Source: Actinernus sp. WN-2022
Taxonomy: Eukaryota; Cnidaria; Anthozoa; Actiniaria; Actinernidae
Reading direction: 5' to 3'
Assembly: GCA_030867875.1 (NCBI GenBank)
Contig: JAOWCC010000441.1
Span: 62,001 to 126,000 of the forward strand
Length of the DNA: 64,000 nt
The notes under the pieces were generated by a model that ran no database searches, was not told where the DNA came from, and was given only the letters and a program-made list of their open reading frames with translations. A program made the position numbers and the translations under genes. Shown here piece after piece: positions 56,434 through 64,000 of the stretch (the stretch's first letter is position 1; every line of letters begins with the position of its first letter).

Positions 56434-57341
56434 ATGTATTTTCTGATATTGAAGAATAGTAAACAAAAAAACATAATGTCTCTTTTGAAGATTTTCGCAT
56501 TTTACGAAAAAACAAGGGTTCGAAAGAAGAACTTATTTCTCCGAAAATATTATGTATCTTGCGTCACTAGTGAACATATCGATGACGTCATGTTTGCCGC
56601 CTTTTGAACTACAAAGATGGCGGCTAGTTTGAGAAAGTCACAGAGGAAGATGTAAACAGCTTAAATGAGCTGCATGACAATGAATAGTCCGAGCACAAAA
56701 AAGCCAAAATACGATCTAAAACTCTCTAAACATTTCTGGACTGCAACGAAGAGACAAGAAAACCCGATGAAACATCCCAGAACAGCTTCGAAAGTTCACG
56801 AAGAAGTTTGTACTGACAGCAAGTAAAATGAATAGATAAGAGGACTTAGAGCAGTTTAATTGTCCATGCATATAATAAAAAGAAAATTACACGGTGGTTT
56901 GAAGATATGAAGTTTATCCTCTCCAGTACAAAACATTTCACTCGTTCAGTGCGCTCACTCGTGAAATGTTTTGGCTCTCGAGGATAAACTACATATCTTC
57001 GCACCACTGTGTAATATCCTCTATAGATATACTGTAAGTACAAATGATAAATAATGCCAATAAAATATACATAACATTATGGGATATCTTCAAACAGATT
57101 TTTCAATAAGCCTTACCCAAGAGGCATCTGAAGAATGTATTTCAGGCCTGATCGTGCAATAAGAAATATATGTATGGTATACTATGTTTATACTGCCATA
57201 TGTTAAGGCGTAAATGACATCTATATTTTAATTCATTTCCTGTTATTCAGTCATCATTGGAAAGTATTTTTCGTTTGCCCCTTCGGTGAAACCTATTGAA
57301 AAACGAAAGTTCGAATATATCCCATAATATTGTGCACATGA
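56434..57341 (-). repeat. Right arm of the 908-bp inverted repeat, cut by element C
   Basis: Inverse copy of 52973-53880. It stops exactly at the first base of element C. In the left arm the homologous sequence continues past CATG into TTATTCATATATGG-type sequence, so C has inserted here and the rest of the repeat may lie beyond C, outside the window. Confidence 0.85.
57337..57341. repeat. Presumed target-site duplication of element C, left copy
   Basis: ACATG directly precedes the AGTAG terminus. The partner copy would be beyond the window. Confidence 0.4.
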
Positions 57342-57474
57342 GTAGTATAGGTGGAGTCAAAATGATACCACTTTTTTCTTGCACAAGGACGTCAAAAAGT
57401 GAATTCAGAAATCCACTTTTTGACGTCCTTGTGCAAGAAAAAAGTGGTATCATTTTGACTCCACCTATACTACT
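57342..57474 (+). repeat. Element C terminal hairpin (133 bp)
   Basis: Arms of ~60 bp: AGTAGTATAGGTGGAGTC... is perfectly mirrored by ...GACTCCACCTATACTACT. The loop is ~13 nt around GAATTCAGAAATC. It is the most perfect of the terminal hairpins seen here. Confidence 0.92.
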
Positions 57475-57500
57475 GGGGTCATAAGGGTCTCTCGCAACGT

Positions 57501-57647
57501 CCACCTAAGAATCCAAACTTGAGTAACTGTTAGAGATATCCTAACATATAGTTATACCGAAGAGCCCAAGTTGTCACTAGCCACCTAAAAATCCAAACTT
57601 GAGTAACTGTTAGAGATATCCTAACGTATAGTTATACCGAAGAGAGA
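57501..57647 (+). promoter_or_regulatory. Two copies of the element C upstream unit
   Basis: Two ~65-80 bp copies (from 57501 and from 57581) each with CCACCTAARAATCCAAAC, TTGAGTAACTGTTAGAGA and a TATAGTTATACCGAAGAG box. The second runs directly into the ATG at 57648. Related copies precede the genes at 58809 and 59674. Confidence 0.8.
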
Positions 57648-58604
57648 ATGGCGAGTTCAAAGCTTTTCAACGTAGGCGATGTGGTCGAAGCATTCGAAAG
57701 GGCCAAAGAAGATGGGCAATCCCATGGATCCGTCATATCGTTCGACTGGACCCATCCTAGGAACGGACCGAACGGATGCAAGTACGTTTCCGTATTCTTC
57801 GACATTGGCGATGGACCTCATCCGGCGGTCTTTCGGTTCGAAGGGGAAAAGCACGTGGGACGGATAGCACCATACAACGAAGAAGACGTAGGCAAAAAAC
57901 GCGATCGACATCCTTGCCTACAATTTCAGAAGTGGAACGACTTTGTACATACGGAGGACGATGGAATCACGATTAAGAAAAATGACAATGGAGAATTGGA
58001 TCTTCCTTCCGACGACAAGCTAAGTCCTACTTTCAAACTAGTCGAACACCTAGATTGGGCTTTCGATTGCGAAGTAAGTAAACTCATCGAAGACAAAAAG
58101 ATCTGCATGCGCAATCCACGTAAACGCAGTCCACCTGGAAAGGACGACGCCATTATCGTCCCTAATACTAGGATAGCTCCAATGATTCAAAGGTTTATTT
58201 CTATGAATTCTACTGTTAATGCTGGAGGTCGACTAGCTAATCCTATAATGAGGATGAGAGCGAAATGCGACTACAAGACTGGAACACCTAACGGTCAATT
58301 CTTTGACAAAAGTAAGTCGTACTCCGATGGGGACAACACTACGTACGAACCTCTCGTCGATGAGAACTCTAGCGGTCTTAACATCGACAACATAAGCAAA
58401 CTCATCCTACCAGGTTCTATTCACGATGGTATTTGCAACGCCTCAAGTATTTGTGCAAGTAGTATGGGACTTTCATACCCACTAGATGTTGAGATCGACA
58501 TAGTACGACAACCATCGAAGAAGAATAGATACGACCAACGAGACGTTTATGCCGCCAATACTAAGCATAGTGCCAGTGTGGACGCAGCCGCAGAAGATGA
58601 GTGA
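57648..58604 (+). CDS. Acidic protein resembling large-DNA-virus nucleic-acid-binding proteins (C)
   Basis: 318 residues. The first ~95 residues carry a FNVGDVVEAFERAKEDG start and an F-D-I-G-D-G motif. The central part has FQKWNDFV, APMIQRFISMN and GGRLANPIMRMRAKCDYKTG, followed by G-Q-F-F-D-K-S-K. The N-P-I-x-R-x-x-x-x-x-D...F-(F/Y)-D sequence recalls uncharacterised NCLDV proteins (DUF2738/P31K-like), some of which bind single-stranded DNA. That link is from memory and tentative. First gene of C, behind a doubled promoter unit, so likely early. No homologue in A or B. Confidence 0.6.
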   Translation: MASSKLFNVGDVVEAFERAKEDGQSHGSVISFDWTHPRNGPNGCKYVSVFFDIGDGPHPAVFRFEGEKHVGRIAPYNEEDVGKKRDRHPCLQFQKWNDFVHTEDDGITIKKNDNGELDLPSDDKLSPTFKLVEHLDWAFDCEVSKLIEDKKICMRNPRKRSPPGKDDAIIVPNTRIAPMIQRFISMNSTVNAGGRLANPIMRMRAKCDYKTGTPNGQFFDKSKSYSDGDNTTYEPLVDENSSGLNIDNISKLILPGSIHDGICNASSICASSMGLSYPLDVEIDIVRQPSKKNRYDQRDVYAANTKHSASVDAAAEDE

Positions 58605-58631
58605 ACCGAACGCACGTAGGTAATGGAGGGC

Positions 58632-58703
58632 AAAAAAAAAAAAAAAAAAAAAAAATGAAGAAAAGTCGTTGCATGACCCTTCTTCATTTTTTTTTCTTTT
58701 TTC
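58632..58703. terminator. A-tract/T-tract hairpin after the first gene of C
   Basis: A ~24-base A tract, ATGAAGAAAAGTCGTTGCATG, then CCCTTCTTCATTTTTTTTT-type sequence. It starts 28 bp past the stop codon. Stem and loop match the hairpin at 60290. Confidence 0.78.
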
Positions 58704-58715
58704 CTTTTCTATATC

Positions 58716-58800
58716 CAAATTGTCACTAGACATTCTCACACCTAAGAATCCAAACTTGATAACCTATTAGAGAAATGATTACTATACTGTATATCGATCT
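58716..58800 (+). promoter_or_regulatory. Third copy of the element C upstream unit
   Basis: CACCTAAGAATCCAAACTTG, then AACCTATTAGAGAAATG and an ACTGTATATCG box just upstream of the ankyrin gene ATG (58809). The preceding CCAAATTGTCACTAG is also present between copies 1 and 2. Confidence 0.78.
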
Positions 58801-58808
58801 CTTCCACT

Positions 58809-59495
58809 ATGGATAATATATCGTGCCTCCCAATGGAAATTCTGACTAAGATCGTAGAGCATGCAGGTCCTAAGTCATTCGCAAGCATCGCAAGGACATC
58901 GAAACACCTAAACGGTGCCGCATCTCTCGCGCGCTACGAAGACGTAGACCAAGAGTTCCGCACGCGAGTTCTCACTTTCGGTCTTAGGTCTACTCACGAC
59001 GACGACGATCGAGACAAAATGGCTAAGACTTTCGGTATTTCCGCAAGCCACATCGACGATAGCTTTCCTCTTATCTACGCCAGCGAATATGGTAATTTCA
59101 ATGTTATTAAGTGGCTCATCAAGCACTTACGGTTCGATAAAATGGATGGACAAACTGACCACGTTCTATGCGCTGCCTGTAAGGATGGTCGTCTTGATAT
59201 CGCTAAGTGGCTCACTAAGCACTTCCAGTTCACCAAAGAGGATAAAGCCGTCGCGTTTGCTATACTAGATGCCAGTACGAATGGTCATCTTAACATCATT
59301 AAGTGGCTCATTCGACGTTTTCAGCTAACCATAGAGTATGAATACGTTCATCACGCTCTACTATGCGCCTGTAGCAATGGTCATCTTAATACCGCTAAAT
59401 GGCTCGTTAAGTGGCTCATTAAGAACGCCCATCTCACCATAGAGGACGAAAATGCCCTACTAGATTACTATGTGAATGCTTATGCTGCCATATAG
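58809..59495 (+). CDS. F-box-like / ankyrin-repeat protein (C)
   Basis: 228 residues. The N-terminal ~40 residues look like an F-box (LPMEILTKIVEHAGPKSFASIARTSK). Four ankyrin-type repeats follow from about 90, with the signature ACSNGHLN-x-x-KWL typical of giant-virus ankyrin proteins (YGNFNVIKWL, DGRLDIAKWL, NGHLNIIKWL, NGHLNTAKWL). The last has a short internal duplication (KWLVKWLIK). F-box/ankyrin proteins of DNA viruses link host targets to SCF ubiquitin ligases, usually with the F-box at the other end. A similar host-modulating role is inference. Confidence 0.82.
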   Translation: MDNISCLPMEILTKIVEHAGPKSFASIARTSKHLNGAASLARYEDVDQEFRTRVLTFGLRSTHDDDDRDKMAKTFGISASHIDDSFPLIYASEYGNFNVIKWLIKHLRFDKMDGQTDHVLCAACKDGRLDIAKWLTKHFQFTKEDKAVAFAILDASTNGHLNIIKWLIRRFQLTIEYEYVHHALLCACSNGHLNTAKWLVKWLIKNAHLTIEDENALLDYYVNAYAAI

Positions 59496-59520
59496 GAAGA
59501 AGAAGATTCCGATTGAATTT

Positions 59521-59590
59521 AACTGCACCTAAAAAGTCCAAACTTGAGTAACTGTTAGAGGAGTGATTAGTATGCTGTATATCGCCACCG
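59521..59590 (+). promoter_or_regulatory. Fourth copy of the element C upstream unit
   Basis: GCACCTAAAAAGTCCAAAC, TTGAGTAACTGTTAGAGG and a GCTGTATATCG box, about 85 bp upstream of the Cys-rich gene ATG (59674). Confidence 0.72.
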
Positions 59591-59673
59591 AATGGTATTA
59601 GTATATATTCTTTATTCCACGATATTAGCTTACGTTGTCATCTTAGTACGCATTAACACCATACAGATCGAAC

Positions 59674-60279
59674 ATGTCGAAGAAGAACTCGAACATAGAC
59701 GCCGCAATAACTTGTGATTGGTTGATGCGAGGAAAGGACACGAAATGCCCAAAGAAGATTTCGAAGACATCGAAGTCCTGTGCCCAGCACAACTGCCAAA
59801 TCTTAAAAGGCTGTGCCCCATTCGTGCCATGCTCGAAGTGCGGTAAAGGATGTCGTACTAGTTACGGGCTTTGCTCAGGATGCGACCGTCTCGCCATCAA
59901 GAAGTGTTCCCATATAAGACGCGCTAAGAAGTCCAGCAAGACGCTAGAGGATCCAAGAAAGGCGGAACTTGCAGAGCCAAACGTGGTGGAACCGGAGGAA
60001 GAGCCAAACGTGGATCCAAATGAGACAGCGAAGACCGACTACTTCCGTGAGTTCGATACGTTTGCAGATTCAACCGTGGTGGAAGCGGAGGAAGGTTTCG
60101 ACGAGGCTCTCACCCGTGCGTTCGACAGGAATGCTTCGATGAGGCTCTTAGCCATGCGTCCGACGGTAGCATTGACCGCGGAATCGAGAGTGCTGGAACC
60201 AGAGGAAGGTCTCGGAGAGTCTCTCAGCCATGCGCTCGACGAGGTGTTGGCTGCCTTGAGGAGCGAGAAGGACGATTAG
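59674..60279 (+). CDS. Cys-rich zinc-binding-type protein with long acidic tail (C)
   Basis: 201 residues. Residues ~13-72 repeat the Cys pattern of A's protein: TCDWLMRGKDTKC, C-A-Q-H-N-C-Q-I, FVPCSKCGKGCRT, LCSGC. The tail is acidic, with repeated V-V-E-x-E-E and EALTRAFD/ESLSHALD helices, and is longer than A's. Promoter unit upstream, A/T-tract hairpin downstream and TFIIB next in line, as in A. Function unknown. Confidence 0.8.
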   Translation: MSKKNSNIDAAITCDWLMRGKDTKCPKKISKTSKSCAQHNCQILKGCAPFVPCSKCGKGCRTSYGLCSGCDRLAIKKCSHIRRAKKSSKTLEDPRKAELAEPNVVEPEEEPNVDPNETAKTDYFREFDTFADSTVVEAEEGFDEALTRAFDRNASMRLLAMRPTVALTAESRVLEPEEGLGESLSHALDEVLAALRSEKDD

Positions 60280-60289
60280 GAATAGCCAC

Positions 60290-60358
60290 AAAAAAAAAAA
60301 AAAGAATGAAGAAAGTCGTTGCGTGACCCTCTTCATTCTTTTTTTTCTTTTTTTTTTC
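60290..60358. terminator. A-tract/T-tract hairpin between Cys-rich and TFIIB genes (C)
   Basis: A ~14-base A tract, GAATGAAGAAAGTCGTTGCG, then CCTCTTCATTC and a T-rich tract. It occupies the same intergenic position as A's hairpin at 41514. Confidence 0.78.
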
Positions 60359-60391
60359 TTTCTATTAAACGTACGACATCTACAGCGTATC

Positions 60392-61330
60392 ATGGACGAG
60401 CTCATCAGATTGTTTGGTCCTGGGACTTGTAGAAGCCTGCATATCAAACCCCAATTACATATTAACACCAGTGAAACATGTTCTGATTGTCTCTGCCCCT
60501 TGGAAATACAAGGAACGGAATTCGTGTGTCCCACATGTGGTCTTGTTTCCGAGGCCGAACCATGTGAAGAAACGAAGATCGATATTATTACTACTCGACT
60601 GCGTATAGTAGGTCCGGACGGATTTCAGTATCAAAGTGATCTAGACCGCGCAAAACCAAAGCAAAGCGATAACACAGAACTGCAACGACGAACGATCCTA
60701 CGAGAACTACAAGCATACAACACTATTTACAAACAAAGTTATGACCTATCGTTCCCTATGAACACGTTAGGAATCGTAGCCGACGCATTTATCCAAGTAA
60801 TGAAAGTTTGTCTCAAGCGTAGCGATGTTAAGAAAAATATTTTAGCTGCTCTACTCTACCATGCATGCATACAATGTGGGTTCGTCCGATCTAGAGGCGA
60901 GGTTGCTCGCTTCATGCAACTAAACGACAGAAGCATCTGTAGCGGAGAGGTCTTTATACGTTCTCTGTATAACGACGATAAGATTGAGGTAGACTTGGAT
61001 GTCGAGCACATAGTTCCTCACATTGCAACGACTTTCCTTAAACTCGATCCTCAAGGAGTACCTATGGACGTTCAACAAATAGTCCATGAGGTTGTTACTA
61101 CAGCGATAGAAAACAATATAGGCCCCAGATCAATACTTAAGACGAAAGTCGTTGGAGCAAGTTACGAGGTGCTACGTCGTTTAGGATCGTCTATGTCTCT
61201 TAACGATGTCGTTAAACGATGTGACGTATTTGGAAGTGCGGTCGAGCGTTTTGTCAAAGAGTTGTTTTCTTACCATTCCTACTTTGAGCCAATCTACGCT
61301 AGACATGGGCTAACTAGCAGTAGGACTTAG
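60392..61330 (+). CDS. TFIIB-like transcription factor (element C)
   Basis: 312 residues from the ATG at 60392; an upstream in-frame extension reads through the T tract and is not credible. Zinc ribbon CSDC...CPTCGLV near 27-49; cyclin-like repeats near 115-200 (NILAALLYHACIQCGF, GEVARFMQLNDRSI) and 225-305 (SILKTKVVGASYEVLRRLGS, SLNDVVKRCDVFGSAVERFV). Closely similar to A's protein throughout. Intact. Confidence 0.9.
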   Translation: MDELIRLFGPGTCRSLHIKPQLHINTSETCSDCLCPLEIQGTEFVCPTCGLVSEAEPCEETKIDIITTRLRIVGPDGFQYQSDLDRAKPKQSDNTELQRRTILRELQAYNTIYKQSYDLSFPMNTLGIVADAFIQVMKVCLKRSDVKKNILAALLYHACIQCGFVRSRGEVARFMQLNDRSICSGEVFIRSLYNDDKIEVDLDVEHIVPHIATTFLKLDPQGVPMDVQQIVHEVVTTAIENNIGPRSILKTKVVGASYEVLRRLGSSMSLNDVVKRCDVFGSAVERFVKELFSYHSYFEPIYARHGLTSSRT

Positions 61331-61381
61331 CGAAGTGAAAGTGAGAACCACGTTCGTTCCTTTCATAGGAAATATCTATTC

Positions 61382-62002
61382 TTACCCCACTAAGCTGCCA
61401 AGTTTTTCTCGCATTTCCTTTTGCACTTCTTGCTTGAGTTCGGCTCGAACCTGATCCGGACTTTTTTCACCTATGGAAGTCTCACGACGAATTTCAGACC
61501 TCATGATCTCATACTTATTCGCTTCGTTCAGGATGAGACTGTATTCGGAGTCGGATATGTTTTCATCGCGTAAGGCCTTCGATACTAGATCGCGAATCGT
61601 GTTGATTTTCGCCTTTGCCAACATAGTTGTCCTTTCATGTTTAGAAACCTTCATTCCTAACTTCTTAGCTCCAAGGGTCGTAGATGCTGAAATTAATCCA
61701 CATAGCCCACCAATAACTCCAAGTGGTAGACCAATCACTATTCCAACCCCAGTCAACGCTACGCCCAATCCAGATCCAGATAAGATCACAGATAGACCTC
61801 CAGTTACCACTGCGATACCATGAACTATTCCTTGAGAACGTGCATATTTCTTGCGCACACCTTCGTAGTGCCTTTCTTGAACTTCTATGTCCGAAAGCGT
61901 GTCTCGGATCGTTTGCAGTCTTAAGTTCTTTCCAGTGTCGTTAGTGATTTGTGGATAGATACTTGGTGCTGATGGAAACGGTTGAATCGAATCGCCTTCC
62001 AT
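61382..62002 (-). CDS. Conserved protein with a hydrophobic Gly-rich centre (C)
   Basis: 206 residues. M-x-GDSIQPFPSAPSIYP start as in A. Hydrophobic Gly-rich centre ~65-125, then SKHERTTMLAKAKINTIRDLV, KALRDENISDSEYSLI and a basic coiled-coil end ...REKLGSLVG. TATA-like sequence abuts the ATG. Its 3' end faces TFIIB, 51 bp away. Confidence 0.8.
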   Translation of the reverse strand: MEGDSIQPFPSAPSIYPQITNDTGKNLRLQTIRDTLSDIEVQERHYEGVRKKYARSQGIVHGIAVVTGGLSVILSGSGLGVALTGVGIVIGLPLGVIGGLCGLISASTTLGAKKLGMKVSKHERTTMLAKAKINTIRDLVSKALRDENISDSEYSLILNEANKYEIMRSEIRRETSIGEKSPDQVRAELKQEVQKEMREKLGSLVG

Positions 62003-62021
62003 TGTACGTTATACATATAAC

Positions 62022-62681
62022 TTACTCAAGCTTCAACACGTACAGTATGGGTCGACCCTGGAAGTCTATCAGATTGCCTTTCTCATCGAGAATTGTCAGA
62101 CGAAGACTGCTTTGTATCGTACCTAGAGCTTTGACAGCTAGAGGTTGTAGTGAGGCATACGTCGTTTTCACGAATCTATCGCCTCGGATATGTATTCTAC
62201 TTAGGACTTTAGATTGCTTTCCATCTTGAATCGAGAATCTGGAATCCACCACGTCGCAGCAGATATACGCTATGTCGATTTCATCTTGGATGGACACTTC
62301 GTGCATACCTACTTTTAGTCGCGTAGCAATCCCATCTTTATTAATACCCATCAGTTTGCAGAGGTTTCCACTAAGTAGGATCGATTGCTTGACTTCTAGG
62401 TTCCAAGCCCTCCTATGATGGGGTTTCTCGATTTTTATGATGTCAGCACCAACTGCAGGCGCAAAGAATTGTCGAAGGCTTGCCATAGTGTGGTTTCCCT
62501 TAGGAACGTCGTACGGAAACCCTATACCTTCGGTAGACCACCAGAAGGTAGCATTCTCTGCTAGGTTCCACCAACTATTCTCAATAGTGACCTCGACTAG
62601 TGAAACGTTCTGTATGAGAATAGGGTTGTCGAAGTAGACAGTATGGTCGGCCAATGTTGTGGTGATATATAAGAGAACCAT
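62022..62681 (-). CDS. Virion-like (penton/fibre-type) protein (C)
   Basis: 219 residues from the ATG at 62681. A longer frame extends upstream but overlaps the divergent gene and lacks homology. It shares with A the block LADHTVYFDNPILIQNVSLVEVTIENSWWNLAE, a G-N-H-T-M motif, ICCDVVDSRFSIQDGKQSK and LRLTILDEKGNLIDFQGRP. Structural role inferred from family pattern. 43 bp separate its ATG from the divergent large conserved gene. Confidence 0.78.
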   Translation of the reverse strand: MVLLYITTTLADHTVYFDNPILIQNVSLVEVTIENSWWNLAENATFWWSTEGIGFPYDVPKGNHTMASLRQFFAPAVGADIIKIEKPHHRRAWNLEVKQSILLSGNLCKLMGINKDGIATRLKVGMHEVSIQDEIDIAYICCDVVDSRFSIQDGKQSKVLSRIHIRGDRFVKTTYASLQPLAVKALGTIQSSLRLTILDEKGNLIDFQGRPILYVLKLE

Positions 62682-62724
62682 CTTATGTGTTGAAGGTATA
62701 ACTATATATACGTATAGCTTCAAC
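62682..62724. promoter_or_regulatory. 43-bp divergent promoter (C)
   Basis: Contains ATAACTATATATACGTATAG, a TATA-rich palindromic core, between the start codons of the virion-like and large conserved genes. A's equivalent gap (37738-37786) is also 49 bp and TATA-rich. Confidence 0.5.
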
Positions 62725-64000
62725 ATGGCAGATGCATGGCAACAGTTCAAGTACCTATTTCCTAATGCCGTACTTAGTTGGTTCGAATCTGCTTCCGATA
62801 ATGTTAATTTCATCGATCGGGGAATGTCTCATCGCGTGTTCACGGAGGAAGGTCCTCCTACTAAGACGGGAGGTGGTAAATTGATGGGGTGGCTTGGTCG
62901 CACTGGTAAGGCTCTCGATATAGCACTTGGTGGTAAGTCAGTTTACGAGAGCGTACTATTCGCGCGGGAACACGAAGGTCTTTCCAAACGCGATTGGATG
63001 GAAGAAAACGATAAGATCGCAACGTTGAATGCAGATCTATTAGCGAAGTTCGAGAAACGATACCCACATACGGATCTTCACAAGTTCTATGCCTCTACGG
63101 AAGTGAACGGTCCAGGCAAATATTCGACGAGTATTTGGTTTCGAGATGGAGATTCTAGCTATGTCGTTTACGGCGATGATGTCTCAAAGTTATCTGCAGT
63201 CACTCAAAGACGCATCGATGACGCATTGCAGGGAATGGTTGATGGTTTCCCATCTACGTTGACACTAGATAAGAGTGCGAAATATCCTATTCGAGCAGTT
63301 CCTTTTACCGAACCGGAACAAGATATCGATCTCACCAAGTTATGGATATACGTCACACCTACGAAGAAGTTCGAAGCAGGCGTTCCAAATATATTCAAGG
63401 AGATCGTTGTAAAGCATACGACAGCAAAGGAGTCTCGTAGATGGTTATCAGGTCCGGATTTCAAATACTGGCCTCAACAACTTAATTTTGCAACGTGGTG
63501 TGCAACTTCTGGATGCGGAGTGTCGTTGTTTGACCCCACTTTCAAAACGTATCCACCAGTTGTCCAAGGGTTCCTACGATTCCACGTATATTTCACGATA
63601 CGAAGAATTCTACACGAACTTGGAGCTCCTCTACCTGGTAACCGTGCTTTCAAGCAACTCGACAATCTCTATAGCAAATCAGTCCTTGAGAAATTGTGCA
63701 TCGAATTCGGTATATCTCGAACGCCAGACTTTCGGTGGGATGGCTTAGGAGACGTCTACGTAAACTCTCATGGAAGAATGGTGAACTATACGGAGAAGTA
63801 CGCACATAATACTTCGTACTCTGCGAAGTGGCCTGGTGGTGACTTTAAGTTTCCTGAGGAGAGTCGTACGGACTATCAGTTTCCTTTATCGTACATTAGC
63901 AATAACAACGGTAAACAATCGGTAGAGGTTTGACGAATGCTGGATTAGGTAGATTGAATCGATCTGTCGAAGCTTTTGGATATTGTATTCTAGGCGCTCA
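62725..64000 (+). pseudogene. Large conserved Polinton protein (C), frameshifted and cut by the window end
   Basis: ATG at 62725; open to a TGA at 63931-63933. Family blocks: RYPHTDLHKFY, RWLSGPDFKYWPQQLNFATWCATSGCG, FHVYFTIRRILHELG. Relative to A, it lacks the GGRNKG part of PDFRW...GLGD. Just after GKQ a deletion of roughly 25-30 nt shifts the frame; the continuing homology (GRLNRSVEAFGYCILGA) is in another frame to the window end. The N-terminus has an extra ~95 residues that begin with a second W-x-x-F-K-x-x-F-P-N-A motif, a probable duplication of the usual N-terminal module. Confidence 0.82.

Larger units (their letters stand above)
57342..64000. mobile_element. Element C: Polinton/Maverick, left part only
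   Basis: Starts with AGTAGTATAGGTGG and a terminal hairpin. Visible genes: NCLDV-like protein, F-box/ankyrin protein, Cys-rich protein and TFIIB (all +); Gly-rich-centre protein and virion-like protein (-); large conserved protein (+, frameshifted). From the Cys-rich gene on, order and orientation equal the right end of A read backwards. Polymerase, integrase, ATPase and capsid genes are not in the window. Confidence 0.88.

Noticed and set aside
57247..57504. Open frames across the element C terminus
   Set aside because: They read through the perfect terminal hairpin and so encode mirror-like sequence; not genes.

Overview
The window is eukaryotic, from an animal genome. It carries a 15-exon secreted-protein gene with GT/AG introns (seven discoidin domains plus a VWA domain), LINE and Tc1 relics, foldback repeats and two tRNA genes. 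The lineage cannot be fixed from sequence alone. An aquatic invertebrate such as a cnidarian is my guess, because discoidin/VWA proteins and large Polinton loads are common there. About 43 kb of the 64 kb is Polinton/Maverick (adintovirus-like) DNA, in three distinct elements that I call A, B and C.

Layout. 1-5535: repeats, a LINE 5' half (ORF1 and endonuclease, minus strand), a Tc1-like relic split by a 706-bp element, and the 3' tail of a second LINE. 5536-42489: element A, with ~261-bp terminal inverted repeats (TIRs) and a 5-bp target duplication; it lies inside that second LINE, whose reverse transcriptase resumes at 42495. 10922-31446: element B (20,525 bp, 224-bp TIRs, 5-bp duplication) sits inside a small gene of A, so A without B is about 16.4 kb. 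42495-43600: the rest of the LINE. 44126-52004: the host gene on the minus strand. 52250-57341: LINE relics, foldbacks, two tRNA genes and a 908-bp inverted repeat. 57342-64000: the first 6.7 kb of element C, which runs off the window.

How the elements work. A and B each encode a protein-primed DNA polymerase B, a retroviral-type DDE integrase, an FtsK/HerA-type packaging ATPase and a double-jelly-roll major capsid protein. Both also share small membrane proteins and putative virion proteins, so both look like integrated virus-like genomes able in principle to copy, package and integrate. I found no adenain-like protease. All three elements encode a TFIIB-like factor and B also encodes a TBP-like factor, which suggests partly self-directed transcription. 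Consistent with that, late genes are packed with about 20-60 bp gaps and AT-rich boxes next to their ATGs, C has a repeated upstream promoter unit, and hairpins (often between A and T tracts) lie at several gene ends.

Most unusual: every visible terminus (A both ends, B both ends, C left end) is a long hairpin bounded by AGTAG...CTACT (195, 118 and 133 bp). I infer telomere-like hairpin ends shared by three otherwise diverged elements. A and C are partly decayed (in-frame stop, frameshifts, chimeric duplicate, B insertion). The core genes of B look intact.
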